Positions 10,945 to 23,501 of a stretch of 64,000 nt of DNA are shown here, one piece after another. The notes beneath the pieces were generated by a model. That model saw only the letters and a program-made list of their open reading frames with translations. It was not told the origin of the DNA and did no database searches. The translations under genes and the position numbers were made by a program. Source of the stretch: Rhexocercosporidium sp. MPI-PUGE-AT-0058 (Eukaryota; Ascomycota; Leotiomycetes; Helotiales); assembly GCA_020746875.1 (NCBI GenBank), contig JAGTJL010000005.1:2480001-2544000 (forward strand), in the 5' to 3' direction. Position 1 is the stretch's first letter, and each line of letters starts with the position of its first letter.

Positions 10945-12961
10945 TCAGTGTAGCTCGAAACTTTGCAATTCTAGCTCCCGACGCTTGAGCATCTCAATAC
11001 CTTCTCCATACATATACCCATCAACATACGCTTCACCAACGACTATATAATGCTCATGAACCTTGCGCAAGATCATTGTATGTGGGCAACCTAGCAGAAT
11101 ACAAACCACGTCCCCCTCGAGCGCGGATTCTGGTGCCATACCTACGATGCCTTTGGAGCCAACGAAGAATCGTCGATCCCAAGTAGCTGCCACAGAAAAC
11201 TGAACCCATGATCTCCAAACAACGGACTCAGCTGTTGCGTTATAAGAAACATTTGCTGCTGTTTGAGCATCATGCTGACCTTGAGCGTGGATGAAATCAG
11301 AATGTCCAGTAAGACTCGCGCCAATATCTCGTGCTGGATACACCTCCATGAACAGCTCGACGAAACCACCAAGGACCTTTCGGTAGAAGTCAGATGGTGT
11401 ATCCTTTCCAATTCGATCTTCCATGACCTTTCCACAGAGAATAGTTCGTACGAAAGATTCTTGTTTGAGAACGTGATCTCCAGGTAAAGTGCTCATCAAT
11501 TGCCAGTACTTGTAAAACATGTCTGCTGCAATTTTGAGGTCGAGGTCTTCGTTTATTGCAGCAGGTGCTCCAAACGCTTCTATAGAGCCAAGTATGACCC
11601 CTCTGGATATCATGGTTCGTCCATCTGTTGAAAATGTGATCTCCGCTTTCGTCTCGCTCGAAGCGGTGAAGTTGAAATTCGTTTCTAGGATACTGAGGAG
11701 GAAGAAATGATTCAAGTTGTCAAGTGACCAGTCTGGTGCCCAAGATGGAATATCGAGCTTTGTCAGGTGTGGTCGGACTTGAGTCAGAATATGTAGCTCT
11801 TTCGAGGCTTGGATCTCTTTTCTTGCAAATCGTGTGTACACCTCTGCAGTCGAAAGGGCGTAGTCAATCTCTATGCTAGGATTAGCGGAAGGACTAGCTA
11901 GTCCGAGAAGTCCATATAGCTTGTCTTTCGGATCTGTGGATTGCCGACGGAAATGATACAGAGCCCAGTGAAATAGAGACAGGTCTTTGATAAGGAAGTC
12001 ATCCCGCCATGCCTGGACTTCACTCTGTCCTCCGATCTTGAGCACACTTTTCGTGAATTGGTCATCAGGTATACTCGATCCGAATAGATTATTTTTGTTG
12101 TCCTCCTCAACTATCAGGTCTTGGACGCGGAGCAGACAATCTCCGGCAATAGAGTCGTTTCCACATGTGATGATAATATTTCGCGCAACGGTGAGCTCTT
12201 GGACGATCCAGATGCGGTTCCAGTAGTCTCGCCGAAACAGATTTCCGAGTGCCTTCAAAGACTTTGATATATCTGGGAGGAGAAACCGTTGAGCAATCCA
12301 GTCACGGTCACGACGATGATCATAAATTTCGTGCGCAAACTGGAAAGCTTGTTTACTCTGTCCCCAGCCTGGACCTAACCAGACCATGACGTTGTTTGCC
12401 TGCTCATAAATTGCCTTCATCTTCCTCACTTGATGGTCTCGTTCTGAGATGTTTTCTTGATCGATACATACGGCATCAATCCATATGACCACTGGATCAG
12501 TTGTGTTCTGCATCTGATACAGCGCCAGCCACAGGTTCTCTCTGGCGAGAAATTTTCGTCCGTTGAGGAGAATTGGGAAATGGGGACATGTGGGGAGCCC
12601 CCAGGTATAAGAGAGTGCATCATACGATGGGTGATCGTCTAGAGAGGCAGTGAACACTTCGCAATGAATGACCATGGTCCGTAAAGCAGATATTGGCCCA
12701 TTCCGTACCTGAGGAAGGATACGGAGCAGTCGTATCTCGTTCGCATTGTGGTTTAACCCTCTGTGCTTGAAAGGCTCGTTCTACTTGACCATTAGCAGAG
12801 CTGTTTCCGATGTGCCAGAAAATATGGAAAGCTACCTGGACTAATATTCGAAGACATGCGGCATGTAAGGCATTACACATCCTGATGAATTTGACCCATG
12901 ACTTTGTGGCCAGCTTTCCCAGGCTCCGGAAATTCCCGAACGGGCGCATAATTCTTTCCAT
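10945..12961 (-). CDS. HET-domain (heterokaryon incompatibility-type) protein
   Basis: Two exons, 12961-12836 and 12780-10945, give 653 aa. The intron (GTAGCT..AAGTAG, branch CTAAT) removes an in-frame TAG and makes the second exon open with NEPFKHRGLNHNANEIRLLR, the usual start of a HET domain. The core follows: SYDALSYTWG, VVIWIDAVCIDQENISERD and VMVWLGPG, then a second block YWNRIWIVQELTVAR and KDKLYGLLGLA. These are the three conserved HET blocks (PF06985). The C-terminal half ends in the common tail with GMAPESALEGDVVCILLGC. In a few characterised cases HET proteins trigger cell death on fusion of unlike hyphae; most have no known partner. The first exon (42 residues) is the least certain part. 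Confidence 0.88.
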
Positions 12962-13429
12962 CTTTCAATCGCAGTTTTTAATAGAAGGATATCTCATGAA
13001 GATACGTTTGTTGGTCTTGTGAGGCACTAAAAGTACTAAGTGCGGATATGTCTGTTACTGGCGTTACAAGTGAACCTGTGAAGCAGCCTTGAAGGAGATT
13101 TGAAGATTCCTGGCAGTGAGATTCAGGCAGCAGTCTTGGCGATTGAAGCGGTTGTGGATCTCATCCTAGGAGTCAAATGTTATGGTTTATCTGTCACACA
13201 ATTTGAACAAGATTGAATTATCTCCAAAAAACGGTGGGGTTTCCCTTGAGCTGAACTTTTGTGGTGACAAATTGCTGCTTGCCTCTAGCTGGCTGTTGGT
13301 ATGCAGTATGTATCTAGAGAATGATGATCACAGTCGTACAAACAAACCAAAGTGACGCATTCTCACGTTTTTGGAAACACCGTAACCTCAATATAGCAAC
13401 TTATACGCCAATTGAGACCACCAGGATCT
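12962..13429. other. Upstream region of the HET gene
   Basis: AT-rich, stop-laden on all frames; no gene seen. Confidence 0.4.
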
Positions 13430-13830
13430 ACACTTCACTCGTTTTCACCAAGAACCAGTTTCAGCGGGCGCGATGATTGGCAAAATCATACCCATGTCGA
13501 GAACATGTCCTGGCCAGATGTAGGCGGTGAGGTGGTCAGCAGATTGATTGGAAGGATCAATAAGGATGGTTTTGGAGTTGCTTGTGCGAGAAATTATCGG
13601 TTCAGGAAATATGGAACCCTAAGGTGTATCGAGGAGATATTCACGGTCTGCCCAATTCATAAATGCGGAATCAAACGCAGTACCATTGAAAGAGGTCTAC
13701 CAGGCGTGGAAATCTCAGTTAGTTCCAGTGGTACGCCATTGAAAAGCGCTCCATCTATTAAGATTGATTGTATCCCTGTCCGAGTAGCCATGTTTTATGC
13801 CCATCCCCAGGGCAAGCCCCAGATCCAATC
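13430..13830 (-). pseudogene. Stop-ridden relic of an unrecognised gene
   Basis: One minus-strand frame reads as protein over about 130 codons, with three stops: RWSAFQWRTTGTN, stop, DFHAW, stop, TSFNGTAFDSAFMNWADREY, then a stop after LLDTP and GSIFPEPIISRTSN, IDPSNQSADHLTAYIWPGH. The three stops (TGA, TAG, TAG) could each come from a Trp, Gln or Arg codon by a single transition. I cannot name the family. The opposite-strand frame 13412-13867 is a shadow of it. Confidence 0.4.
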
Positions 13831-14310
13831 CAAACTTACAAAATGCTCGTTGAATTTAAGTACATGAATAACACAGGCAAAACTGTGTCCAAAAAGAAAC
13901 ATGTGGCCTGCATTCAAAATTACTGATCAAGGCCGTATCATACTGCTTCTCAAATCCATGTTTTAAAATATAAGAAGATATATCCAATGTTAGACTCACG
14001 AACCCCCCACCCACCAACGGCGCATCAGAATAAGCTCCAAACGGATTTTTATCATAAGCAGCGACATCTCAATTGTTCCTTATTTCCTTCTCAGTACTCT
14101 TAGAAGTGGAAGCACGGCACATTTATCGACCTCACTGAAAATGCGAATTTAAGCTCGAAGTGCTGAAAATGTTGAATTTCCGACTCCCGTCAGACAGCCT
14201 CCTTCTATCACGTCCCTTGCCTCACCTATCCACTATCCATCAATTCAACTACCTTTTCCTACTTCAAACGTCAAACGTATCCGTCACCTCCACTCTCATC
14301 ACAATCCAAT

Positions 14311-14785
14311 CTAGAATCTCTTGCCAAAAGTAATAGTTGTGCTAGGAGTGGTAGTAGTAGGGGGAGCAGCAACGCATCCAGATGGCTATCGCATCGATTG
14401 TTAGACACAAGCTAAGCTGTTTACGAATGATGCGGTGAATCATTTAGGTGTGATGTGAAGTGATGACTTACAGTATCGCCACCAGTGGTGCAGCAAGCCT
14501 TCTGTTCTCCAGGACGGAAAGCACAAACGAATTCCTTCTCGTGGCCTGGGATAGGCCCTGGGATGACGGGTCCGCCTGTTCGACCAAGCGTCAGCTGCGT
14601 TGAGGAATGAAAATCCAGAGAGGAGTGAAAAAACACGTACAGTTTACACCAGTTCCACCGCCATTGAACGACAAGCAGCAACCGCCAGTCGTTCCTGTTG
14701 GGCAGGAGAAAAATGGGTTACCGACGATTTGCGCGTTTGAGAGTGTTGCAAGCACGAGGGCCACGAGGGTTGCTGTGCACTTCAT
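14311..14785 (-). CDS. Class II-type hydrophobin, small secreted protein
   Basis: Three exons, 14785-14641, 14575-14472 and 14385-14311, give 107 aa. Residues 1-18 form a signal peptide (MKCTATLVALVLATLSNA). The mature part has eight cysteines spaced C-x7-CC-x11-C-x16-C-x9-CC-x9-C. That is the hydrophobin order, and the 11 and 16 spacings are those of class II. The fourth cysteine exists only after splicing (T from exon 1 plus GC from exon 2), which supports the model. A short Thr/Pro tail ends the protein. Hydrophobins assemble at air-water interfaces and coat aerial hyphae, spores and infection structures. The first interval (7) is shorter than the usual 9-10, so an atypical member or a hydrophobin-like effector is the alternative. 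Confidence 0.8.
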
Positions 14786-16699
14786 CTTGTATGCTTGCGT
14801 GATTAGATGATAGAGGTCTTTATGTTGGAAGATTTGAGGTGTGATTGACTGGAAGTGAGAAAATTGATGATGGATATATGGTTCGCCTGGGAGGGAGGGT
14901 GTTTGTATTTATACCATAAAACTCTTATTCTCGCCGCTCATAATTGCTTCTTCGCTCCAAAAATTCTACTACAATTCAGTTGTGAGATCAGATGTAACGA
15001 GAAACAAAGGTTCGTTCGGAGTGTTGCGGCGCAGCTGTAGAAAATCAGCTTACAGAATAGGACATTCGCGAGTTGGGACCCTGACCTTCCGAAAAGGGGT
15101 ACACGAGTACATTTCGTTTGTTTCCATCGTCATGATCACATTGAATCCGCGGCAGACGAGGTATGAGAATGTGACATCTCATTGAGTACTTTTCCTGGTC
15201 AACTGATTCTTACGAAAGAGGGGTTGCGACTGGATAATTAGGAGGATGGAATGTGTTTCAGACAGTTATCTGTTAGCTGGATTGTCAAATAAGGGAGCAT
15301 TTTGATCTGAACATTGATCAATTGGCAGTCCAGACCGTAGCTGGTAGTCCAGATTCTACATAGACACTGACACATCCTTGCGAGCAGAAATCCAAACTTT
15401 ACTTCTCGAAAACCCTAGCTGGTAAGCATTCTGATTGTCTCTGACCATCTTATATCTCATTTCCATTGGAGTTAAGTAGACGTTGTTTGCTCGTTCTCTC
15501 TAGAGCATTGACCTCACCCCACGTTCGTCTGTCTGCGCCTCTTGTCATCGCTTCCCCTTTCTCGCTTACTCGTTACACAAACAAAGATACATGCGCCACC
15601 CGAGCCTGCCGGATAATGACCACAACCTATGCGAGGTCTTGAGTATCCTTCAAGAAATGAAGAACATTTCTCTTTTTGCCCTTCGGCTCGGGTATCTGAC
15701 TGTATTTCTGGTTCTAGCACAAACTTTCAACCTCGCTGAATGTGGTGCACTTAGACGAGAGTATGGACGACATTTAATTCGATATCGACCAGTTTGTAGA
15801 CTAGACGTTGCATCAATTCTTGTATCACAATTGACGTCTCGCAAAAGGATAATTTGACTAAACCCTCCCGAACTCGAATCTAGATCGTAGCGGAGTTTTG
15901 CCAATACTCTCTGGTCCTCTTGTCAGAAGTCCCCACAAGATTAGTCTGAGGATGAGGATGATGCCTTGATCTTAGAGCTCGCTCAGTTTGTCCTTGTCTA
16001 TTTCGGAATCTGACGTAGGGTTTATTGCTCTGTCTCTGTAATATAAGCTTTGATTGCTATATACAAACACCAAGAGCAATGCTCACACACACCAAAGGAA
16101 GTCATGATAGAGCCACAATTTCCCTATTCGTACTTCATAACGTACTAGGACTACACTGTGCTTCATTTTTAGTGTTGCCATTATCTGGAAGGCTTAAGAG
16201 AAATATGTGTTGGACAGAATTGAACAGTTCATAATCAAATGGGAATGACGGACTGTTCCATAGTAAGGAAGACTACCTCAAAACCACAGTGCGAGGCTGT
16301 TTTGTGGTTATATGACAGATGTACGTTGTTTCGCCGACTGTAAGTTCCTATCAGTAAATGCAGGAAAGGGGACAAAGTAAACACAACACACGGTCGGAAA
16401 AAAGGGGGAACCAATAAACATCTCGGCTAGACGGGGTAGATCTTAACCGAACGCCGAGACTAAACGTTATACTTTACTTCACTTCACTTCCTACCTAGGT
16501 ATATGATTAGCCCGGACGTGAATTTAGTAAATACGACTCGCCCTTAAGATCCCTTGAATTTCTCTACTGTGCAAACCTTTCTCATTTACAAAACACCAAG
16601 CCCCCATTTGCCGCTTCCACCAAAAGAAATTCGCTCCCCCAAAACCCCCTCACCACAATCCTACACGCATCCCTCCCCCCTCACATTCACGCAAATAAA
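14786..16699. other. Gene-free, AT-rich stretch
   Basis: Promoter side of the hydrophobin gene followed by about 1.7 kb with no supported coding frame. The frames at 15591-15857 and 15650-15904 face each other and have no family features. Confidence 0.5.
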
Positions 16700-17500
16700 A
16701 CCCTCCCACCACCCCGCAACCTCACCAACCGTAACGCCCATCATTATCCTCTCCATCCCGCACACAGAAACGAACAAAAACAATGCCTTCACGGCCGTCA
16801 TGGAGAATGACATGGTGCGCGCCTTTGACGTGCTAGATCGCGACGAGAGGGTGAGAGTCATCGTCATCACGGGGGCAGGGAGGAATTTCTGCGCTGGTGC
16901 GGGTCTAGAGGTTGGTTCTTGAGAGGACGGAGGGGATTGGAGGGAAGGAGCATAGAGATGCTTGTCGAGGCTTTTCCATGCAGTGATGGGTCAACTTTTG
17001 GGACTTCTAACTTTTTACGTCCAGACATTGAAGATGAACCTCCAAGCCGTAGAACTCGAAAAACGACAGTAGTCCTACAGTTGATCTTCCCAAGCAAAAG
17101 CCATCGAATCACAACCATCTCCAATCCTACCCCATCCCAAGCCAGCCTAGCACCTATCTCACAACCTCGATTTCTCATCCCGATCCCCCCTCCTGGGAAT
17201 AATACCCACCTCCTCCTACCACGGCACATTCCTCGGCATTCCCCCCTCAAGATCCCCCTCCATCACCAACTCCCTCTTCTCCAACCAAACCCGGATCCCC
17301 TCTTATCCTCCTTCCCGTATAACTCCCACATGAGTTCTGAGTCCAGGAGGTGTGCTCCCTCGGGCGTTGCTGGAGGCCCGCCACATCACCTCGCGCATGA
17401 GATACGTACTTACCATTGAGAACTGCTGGGCGATTTGGCTGGCTAAGAGCAGAGCGCGAAGGAGGACTGATGAGGGAGAGGAGGCGGGAAGAACGGAGCC
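16700..17500 (+). pseudogene. Relic of an enoyl-CoA hydratase/isomerase gene
   Basis: The N-terminal part is readable at about 16730-16915: LSIPHTETNKNNAFT, VMENDMVRAFDVLDRDERV and VIVITGAGRNFCAGAGLE, which is the crotonase strand-turn where the oxyanion-hole and CoA-binding residues lie. The frame then ends at a stop (16919-16921). Farther on (17340-17400) LSPGGVLPRALLEARHITSR resembles the C-terminal SPEEVLPRALELA segment of the same family, in a separate frame after a stop. The middle (the second glycine-rich oxyanion segment and catalytic region) is not readable. I see no set of introns that joins these parts, so the gene is most likely dead. A real gene with several long introns is the less likely alternative. 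Confidence 0.6.
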
Positions 17501-18904
17501 TGTTGTGGTGAGGTATCTATATAGTAAGATTACATTATAAACTCAAGAGGTAATACACAGTGATGGGATGGGGTCCTGTCATGGTTTCGGGGGTGATTCT
17601 TGGAAGTGTGAGGGGATAAGTGGGTTACGAGCAGTGCTTTTGAATGTCCAATTAATCTCGGCAGGAAGAATGAGGAGGCGGCTTCCATGACGACATCGCG
17701 CTGGGAGAAGACGAAGCCTATTTTTTGCTTCGGACCAGGTCATTGGGAGGGTCGTTGTTATGCCGATCTATTGTTTGTTTCGCTTAGCAAGGGGTTTTTT
17801 TTTTGTTCGTGTCGTGAAATTGGGGGGAGGGTTGCAGGACTTACGCCGATTGTGGATCCGTTGATAGGGACTATGATTGACTTCCTGCAGCGGTGGATGG
17901 CGAGGGCTACTCTGCCTCCTCTGTGATTGAGATGTCAGTTACATTGTCTTCGATCTCAAGAAGAACATCGCTATCAACACTCGCAACATCACTTGACATT
18001 TCAATCCCAATTCATACTGTCCCAAATCAAAGCCATGGCCAAATTCAGCTCAAACAGCAAAGACACAAATTCTCACTCTCACCGCAATAGACTCACCCAT
18101 CTCATACCCTAACAAAATCCATCTACAGACCTAGACCCACAAGGAAGTTTACACAGAGAGCTTCAAAAGCACGCCAAAATAAAAATAAAAATAAATTTAA
18201 GAGAGAAGAAGAAAAAGGTCAAGACAAAGAACACCGAGGTCACATATACCATTATCGCCCGCATACACATTTTCTTCGCTTAATTATAACTACAAACCAA
18301 ACCTAACCTAAACAAAAGAATCAATCACAAAGCTCATCACAATCACAATCACAAAACCCGAACAGGAAAATACCTACCTCCTCTTCTCTTCTGACGTCTA
18401 ATCAGCTACCAGCTATAGCACGCTATACATACGGTACATACGTCAACTGTTGATTTCAGTAGACCACAGCACTTTTCAATATCCCTAGCCTCGTCTTGAA
18501 AAGATTTCTATAACCTGCCTACCTGAGCTGCGTCTTATACTTTTCTTACTTTCCTCTCACGTCTTCACGAAGATACGTGCAGTAGTCGAGAAGAAGGAAA
18601 AAACCGGAAGGATTTGTTGATCTCTTGTATTCGGGTATAAGGTATAATATATTGTTTATAAAGCCGTTATCTTGGGCGGAATTTAAACTCGCCTGATACA
18701 ATGCGAATGCAATCCATTGCAATCCATTGCAAATCCAATGCAATGGAATGGAATGGCAACCAACACAACACCTCAATAAGCATCCCCGCCAAAGACCTCT
18801 CCGCCGAACCAACCAACACACCAACGCACCAACAAACAGCCAGAGAACTAAAACTTCCCCATCATCGCCGATGCATCACCCTTCCCCGGGCCTAGATTTA
18901 ACGC
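17501..18904. other. Gene-free stretch with a perfect short hairpin
   Basis: No coding frame supported. It includes the 3' flank of the Sec14-like gene. See the inverted repeat listed separately at 18723-18747. Confidence 0.5.
18723..18747. repeat. Inverted repeat / hairpin in a CCATTGCA-rich tract
   Basis: CCATTGCA at 18724-18731, loop of 7, then TGCAATGG at 18739-18746, extended by one more pair. The flanking bases repeat the same units (AATCCATTGC twice before, GGAAT twice after). It lies about 160 bp beyond the stop codon of the Sec14-like gene and would be in its 3' untranslated region or terminator zone. Confidence 0.6.
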
Positions 18905-20654
18905 CTACGATGTCGATTTAACAGTAGGATCCAACAGATTCGCCGTAGCCATCGTATGCGGTCCATTGCCATTGACGACCGCAACACCATTCCCATTACT
19001 CAAATTACCACTCTTCTCACTCAACTCCACGTTCTCGACCTTCTGCGCCAACTCCCCCACCACCTCATCAGCAGTAACGAAGCGTTTCGGCTCCGGTCTA
19101 CTCGCAGGGACTAACTCCCCCTCTTGCAGTTCATGCGCAGGCGTAGTGGGTTGAGTAGGCGCTTCGAGTTGTGACTGGGTTGGAACGAGCAATCCGGTGG
19201 GTCTGGCATGATTAGATCCTGGTTGCGCACCCGCTTCCGATTCCTCCGTAGCCGTCTTCGCTTTCTCCAGTAAAGCCGCCTGGGTCCCGGCCGTAGCATG
19301 ACCATTCGTCAACCCATCGACATCCTGGTCCTTTCCCAGCGTGCGCGTAACCGTACACACACTCTCCTCTCTCTGTTTCCCATCTATGCTCCCTACAGCC
19401 AGCGCACTCATCTCCTTCGTCTCCTCGCCCAGCTTCCCCTCTACCTTCTTTCCTTGGGTATTCCGCCAATACATCGGGCCGTGGGGGAAATCCTTATTCT
19501 CGCCTTCCCACTGTATGACTTTCGTGATTGCGGGGTCGAAGACAGGCAGGTCCCCGAATGTAAAGTCCAGCTGGCCGCCGTATTTCTTGGGGATGTTTAC
19601 CGGGTCGATGAAGGATTCGAGGGTTTTTTGCATGTCGGAGTGCGAGAGGATGAAGATCTTGGAGGTTGTTATTGGGTCGAACCATTTCTTGATCCAGCCC
19701 CATACTGTTGGGAAGAATGCTGGCGCGCCGATGATCTGGTGAAGTTAGTTATTGTCCGAATTACAATATTTCATGTTTCCTCCCGAGATCAAAGAGGATA
19801 AGGTAGGGGACAAGCAAAACATACGAATATCCTGTCCAGCGTCTCCGGGTAATGCGCCGTAGCCAGCGTACTTGCATCCTGCATATGCCCCCTCAAATTC
19901 CAAAACTGCTTCAACCCCACCCCCGAGATATCCACAATATTATTACTCTGCGTGATGGGCGTGCGGGGATGTTCTCTATCCGTCAAGGCCGTACACAGCG
20001 GCATCACGAACCGGATCAGATTCTCGTAGAGGGCGAAGAGGCGGAGGAGTTTAGCGGGCGTCTTTCCGTCCGTTGTGGCTTTACTGGAGGTTTCTTTGGC
20101 GGATTTCTCGTACGCAGCCATCGTTTTCGCGTTCAGGTGCTTGACTTCGTATACGTAGACTGGGATTCCTCGACGATCGCGTCGGCCGGTCCATTGGGGA
20201 TACTGTTGGGCAAGTGTTAGAGGTGTTCGTTTGGAGGGGTGGTGGGGGGATGGAGGGGAGATGTACTAATCTGCGAGTCTCTTCGTACTGCTCTAGGTCT
20301 ATTGTTTCGTAAAGGGTATCTAGTTGGTTTGCCTTGCGCCAATCTTCAGTATCCTGGAATTGCTTAAACGCATCTGCGACTGCAAAACGACGGGCTCGAA
20401 GGAATCGTCTGAAGTCAAGCCATTAGTCAGCTAGTCTGGGGATTCTCGCGGATGCGCTGGGGAACGTACAATAACGTAGCATCATCGTGTGTACCGCCTT
20501 CGCCGGGTTTGTAGTATCCCTTCTCTTCGCAGAGGATCTTGAAATTCTTGAATGCGGTCTCTTCTTCGTCCGACAGATGTCCGAGATGGCCTTGAGGGTA
20601 CCCGTATTCCACCACGGCGGATTGGACTCTATGCGCGGGACCGGCTGTCGACAT
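18905..20654 (-). CDS. Sec14-like CRAL-TRIO lipid-transfer protein
   Basis: Four exons, 20654-20470, 20408-20267, 20202-19825 and 19735-18905, give 511 aa. The CRAL-TRIO N-lobe is seen as YGYPQGHLGHLSDEEE, LRFLRARRFAVADAF and DWRKANQLDTLYE. The lipid-binding lobe has QWTGRRDRRGIPVYVYEVKH, SNNIVDISGVGLKQFWNLRG, HYPETLDRIF, IIGAPAFFPTVWGWIKKWF and IPKKYGGQLDFTFGD. The last block is the classic Sec14 motif P-x-x-YGG. About 200 C-terminal residues are Ala/Glu/Thr-rich and likely disordered. Sec14-type proteins move phosphatidylinositol and phosphatidylcholine between membranes and feed phosphoinositide synthesis. Start chosen at MSTAGPAHRVQS because homologues begin this way; an in-frame ATG 108 nt upstream exists. 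Confidence 0.92.
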
Positions 20655-22080
20655 GATTGCTGGCTCAAAGCAAGCAGGATATTGACAGGAAGTGAGGGAG
20701 AAAGGAGAAGGGTCTGCAGGTGGAGAAAGGTTTTGTTGTTGTAGTCTGGTCTTGTCTCGCACTCGGTTCGGAGTAAGTGGTAGTGAATAGGACTTTATGT
20801 TAAGCTGGAGCTTGGTCCCACGTCATTTGAAGACACGGCGGTAAAAACGGAAAGGCAAAGTTAAGTCCCGGCCGAATGAATAGATTCTTCTTTGCAGGAG
20901 AGGAGCTGGACCGAGCAAGACGGGACAAGATAAGAAGGGATTCAAAGCTTAGTCATATATATCGCTTCCCTCTTGACGGAATTGAATTGACGGTGAGAAA
21001 AAAGGTCCAGAAGCAGTCAAGCATGATCCTGTTCCCGCGCGCGCTGACGTGAAGAAAGATGTAGAGTGGATTCCAGATGAGGCTTTGATAAGCTGCCCGG
21101 AGGACGGACAGCGGGTGGAGAGGAGGGGAGAGGAGAGGGAAGAATATGATAGGACAGGATGGGTAGGATGAGGTAGGATAGGATGCTCTTTTTCCAGCCA
21201 CACCCGGGAAGTTCGGCACTCTGCCATGGATTATTGAGCGTCAATCAACCATTCATTGTTGTGCGGCGCGAGTGTGATGCGATACTTCTCGGATATGGAA
21301 CTTGTGGAAGGCCGAGCTGCTGGAGGAGGAGGAGGCGAATGATGAGAAGAGTATGTGCTGCTGCCGCTGATGACGATGATTGATGATGCTGATGAAAAGA
21401 CAAGAGAAGAGAAGAGAAAAGAAAGAGAGGCAAGAGAACGGGATTTGTTATCAACCTAGGTAAAGTCCATCATACTGTAATGTAGGAATTTGGAAGGCTT
21501 GAATGACTGGTGAACGAGACAGAGCTGGTTCAAGCAGAGGGGGGTTCCATTATTTAGCAATGCTGGTAGACAACTGGAGGTTGAGTATTGAATGACTGTT
21601 GATATGATACTGTAAGAAGTAAACAAAGCAAATAGATCTGAAATACTGTAGAGGGTACGATCCTTTCTTTATATGTCCATCAGCCCATGTGTATTATTCA
21701 TCGTATCGAATTGACGCGTACGTACGTCTTTCCGATTTTCCGTCCCAATAATAAAAGTCCCAAGTAGAATCCGCCGCATCACATCTCGTGTTATCTCGCC
21801 TCACTCTTCTCGTCTCGTCTCGTCGCGACTCGCTCGCTGCACCACATCCACATCCACATCCACATCCATATCCACATCCGCATGCCCGCCGTCCACCTGC
21901 AAGGGCCGAGCTGCTGCGGTGGTCCAGACAGAAATTCTACCCCACCATCTCGTGGCACTGCAACTCCCCTCACCTCACCCCATCCATCCATACACCCTCC
22001 TCACACACATTCATCCCCACACAGCAAACAAACAACCAACCCACCCACCCATCCACCCCACCAATACAGACCCTCAGCCC
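20655..22080. other. Divergent promoter region of the Sec14-like and molybdopterin-domain genes
   Basis: About 1.4 kb with no gene. GA- and CT-rich runs (around 21117-21180 and 21385-21432) and a hexanucleotide microsatellite near 21844-21880 lie here. Confidence 0.5.
21844..21880. repeat. ACATCC microsatellite
   Basis: About six near-perfect tandem copies of ACATCC (one copy has T for C) in the leader region about 200 bp upstream of the next start codon. Confidence 0.85.
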
Positions 22081-23501
22081 ATGTTTTCACGACTCTCACA
22101 GCTAACCAGGCATCTCTCACGTCCTCTCCCAAACTACGCACATACATCTGCCGCGGCGCTCTCCTCAAAAACAAGTCGCATCATGACATCACCATCTGCT
22201 GCCGCTGCGACGGCGGACGAGAGGAATTCGAGGATGATACATACGGCGGCGTGTTTGATCATTGGGGATGAGGTGTTAGGTGGGAAGGTATGTTTTCTCA
22301 ACTCCAGCAAAGCTTGAAGAGAGGAGAAAGAATGAAGACAAGACCAAATGGAGAATAGAGGGAGGAAGGAGAGGTGTTTGCTACAAAGTACCAAGCTGAC
22401 TATCTCGCAGACGGTAGATGTATGCAAACGGACCACCGAATACAATTTACAATGTGCTGATGAACGATAGACGAACAGCGCATACATGGCGAAGTTCTGC
22501 TTCCAATTGGGAATGGTAGGTTCTTCTGGGATGCAGACTCGATGAGCAAGGCTGATTGAAACTGCCAGGCACTTAAACGAATCGAAGTCATTGCAGATGA
22601 TGAGGACGAGATAGTAGAAGCTGTCAAACGCATGAGCACAAACTACGATTTCGTAGTAACGAGCGGAGGAATTGGTCCAACGTATATCTCTCCTCCCCTC
22701 CCTCCCTCCTCACCAACTCTCCATCATCACCACTCCTCTCCCCAGCACCAGACATCAACCTACACGTACAAAACATCACCACTAACACACCCACAGCCAC
22801 GACGACATAACCTACCAAAGCATCGCCAAAGCCTTCTCCCTCCCCCTCATCCTCCATGACGAAGCCTATGCCAAAATGAAGAAACTCAGCAAACCCCACC
22901 CCTCACAACCAAATTTCTCCTGGGACGTCCCCTCCGCAGCCCTGACCGCCAAACTCCGCATGATCGAGCTCCCCACCGACACGTCCCGACCTCTCGACAA
23001 ACAAGTCCTCTTCCCCGTCGACGACCTCTGGGTGCCAGTCGCGTGCATCAATGGGAACGTCCATGTCTTACCTGGTGTGCCGAGATTGTTTGAGAGGTTA
23101 CTGGATGGGATGAAGCCGTTGCTCATGGGGAGGTTGGAGGATCCCGGCAAGGGGATACATAGGGTGTTGATTAGTACGCCGATGAGTGAGAGTGCCGTGG
23201 CAGGGTATTTGACGGAGTTGGCAGGACGGGTGGAGAGTAAGGGTGTCAAGGTTGGAAGTTATCCTAGGTGGGGGAAGAAGCATAATACGGTCACGCTGGT
23301 TGGGAAGTAAGTTTGCTTTTGACATTGTTGTTGGGTGTACTCCAATATTTCGGGGAATCATTGCTAACATGTGTTGTGATTAGGGATCGTGAATTCCTAG
23401 AGAGTCTCGTAGCCGAAGTCGAGAAGAACGTCGATGGGAAACGGATCCAGGTCGAAGGCGAGGATGATGGTGAAGGAGAGAACGTTTCTGTTAGTCAGTA
23501 A
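22081..23501 (+). CDS. Molybdopterin-binding-domain (MoaB/CinA-like) protein with a 9-nt exon
   Basis: Six exons, 22081-22287, 22411-22419, 22471-22515, 22569-22681, 22797-23306 and 23384-23501, give 333 aa. Joined exons read [44 protein letters not shown], then VVTSGGIGPT-HDDITYQSI. These are the two hallmark motifs of the MoCF_biosynth fold (GDEVL..T.D.N and TSGGxGPT.DD). The TVD exon of 9 nt is needed to restore the first motif. The C-terminal part has QVLFPVDDLWVPV and VHVLPGVPRLFERLL. The basic, Ser/Arg/Leu-rich first 35 residues resemble a mitochondrial presequence, with a second ATG (MTSPSAA) after it. Related proteins include CinA and the N-terminal domain of eukaryotic FAD synthases; the reaction of this stand-alone fungal group is not established. 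Confidence 0.88.
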
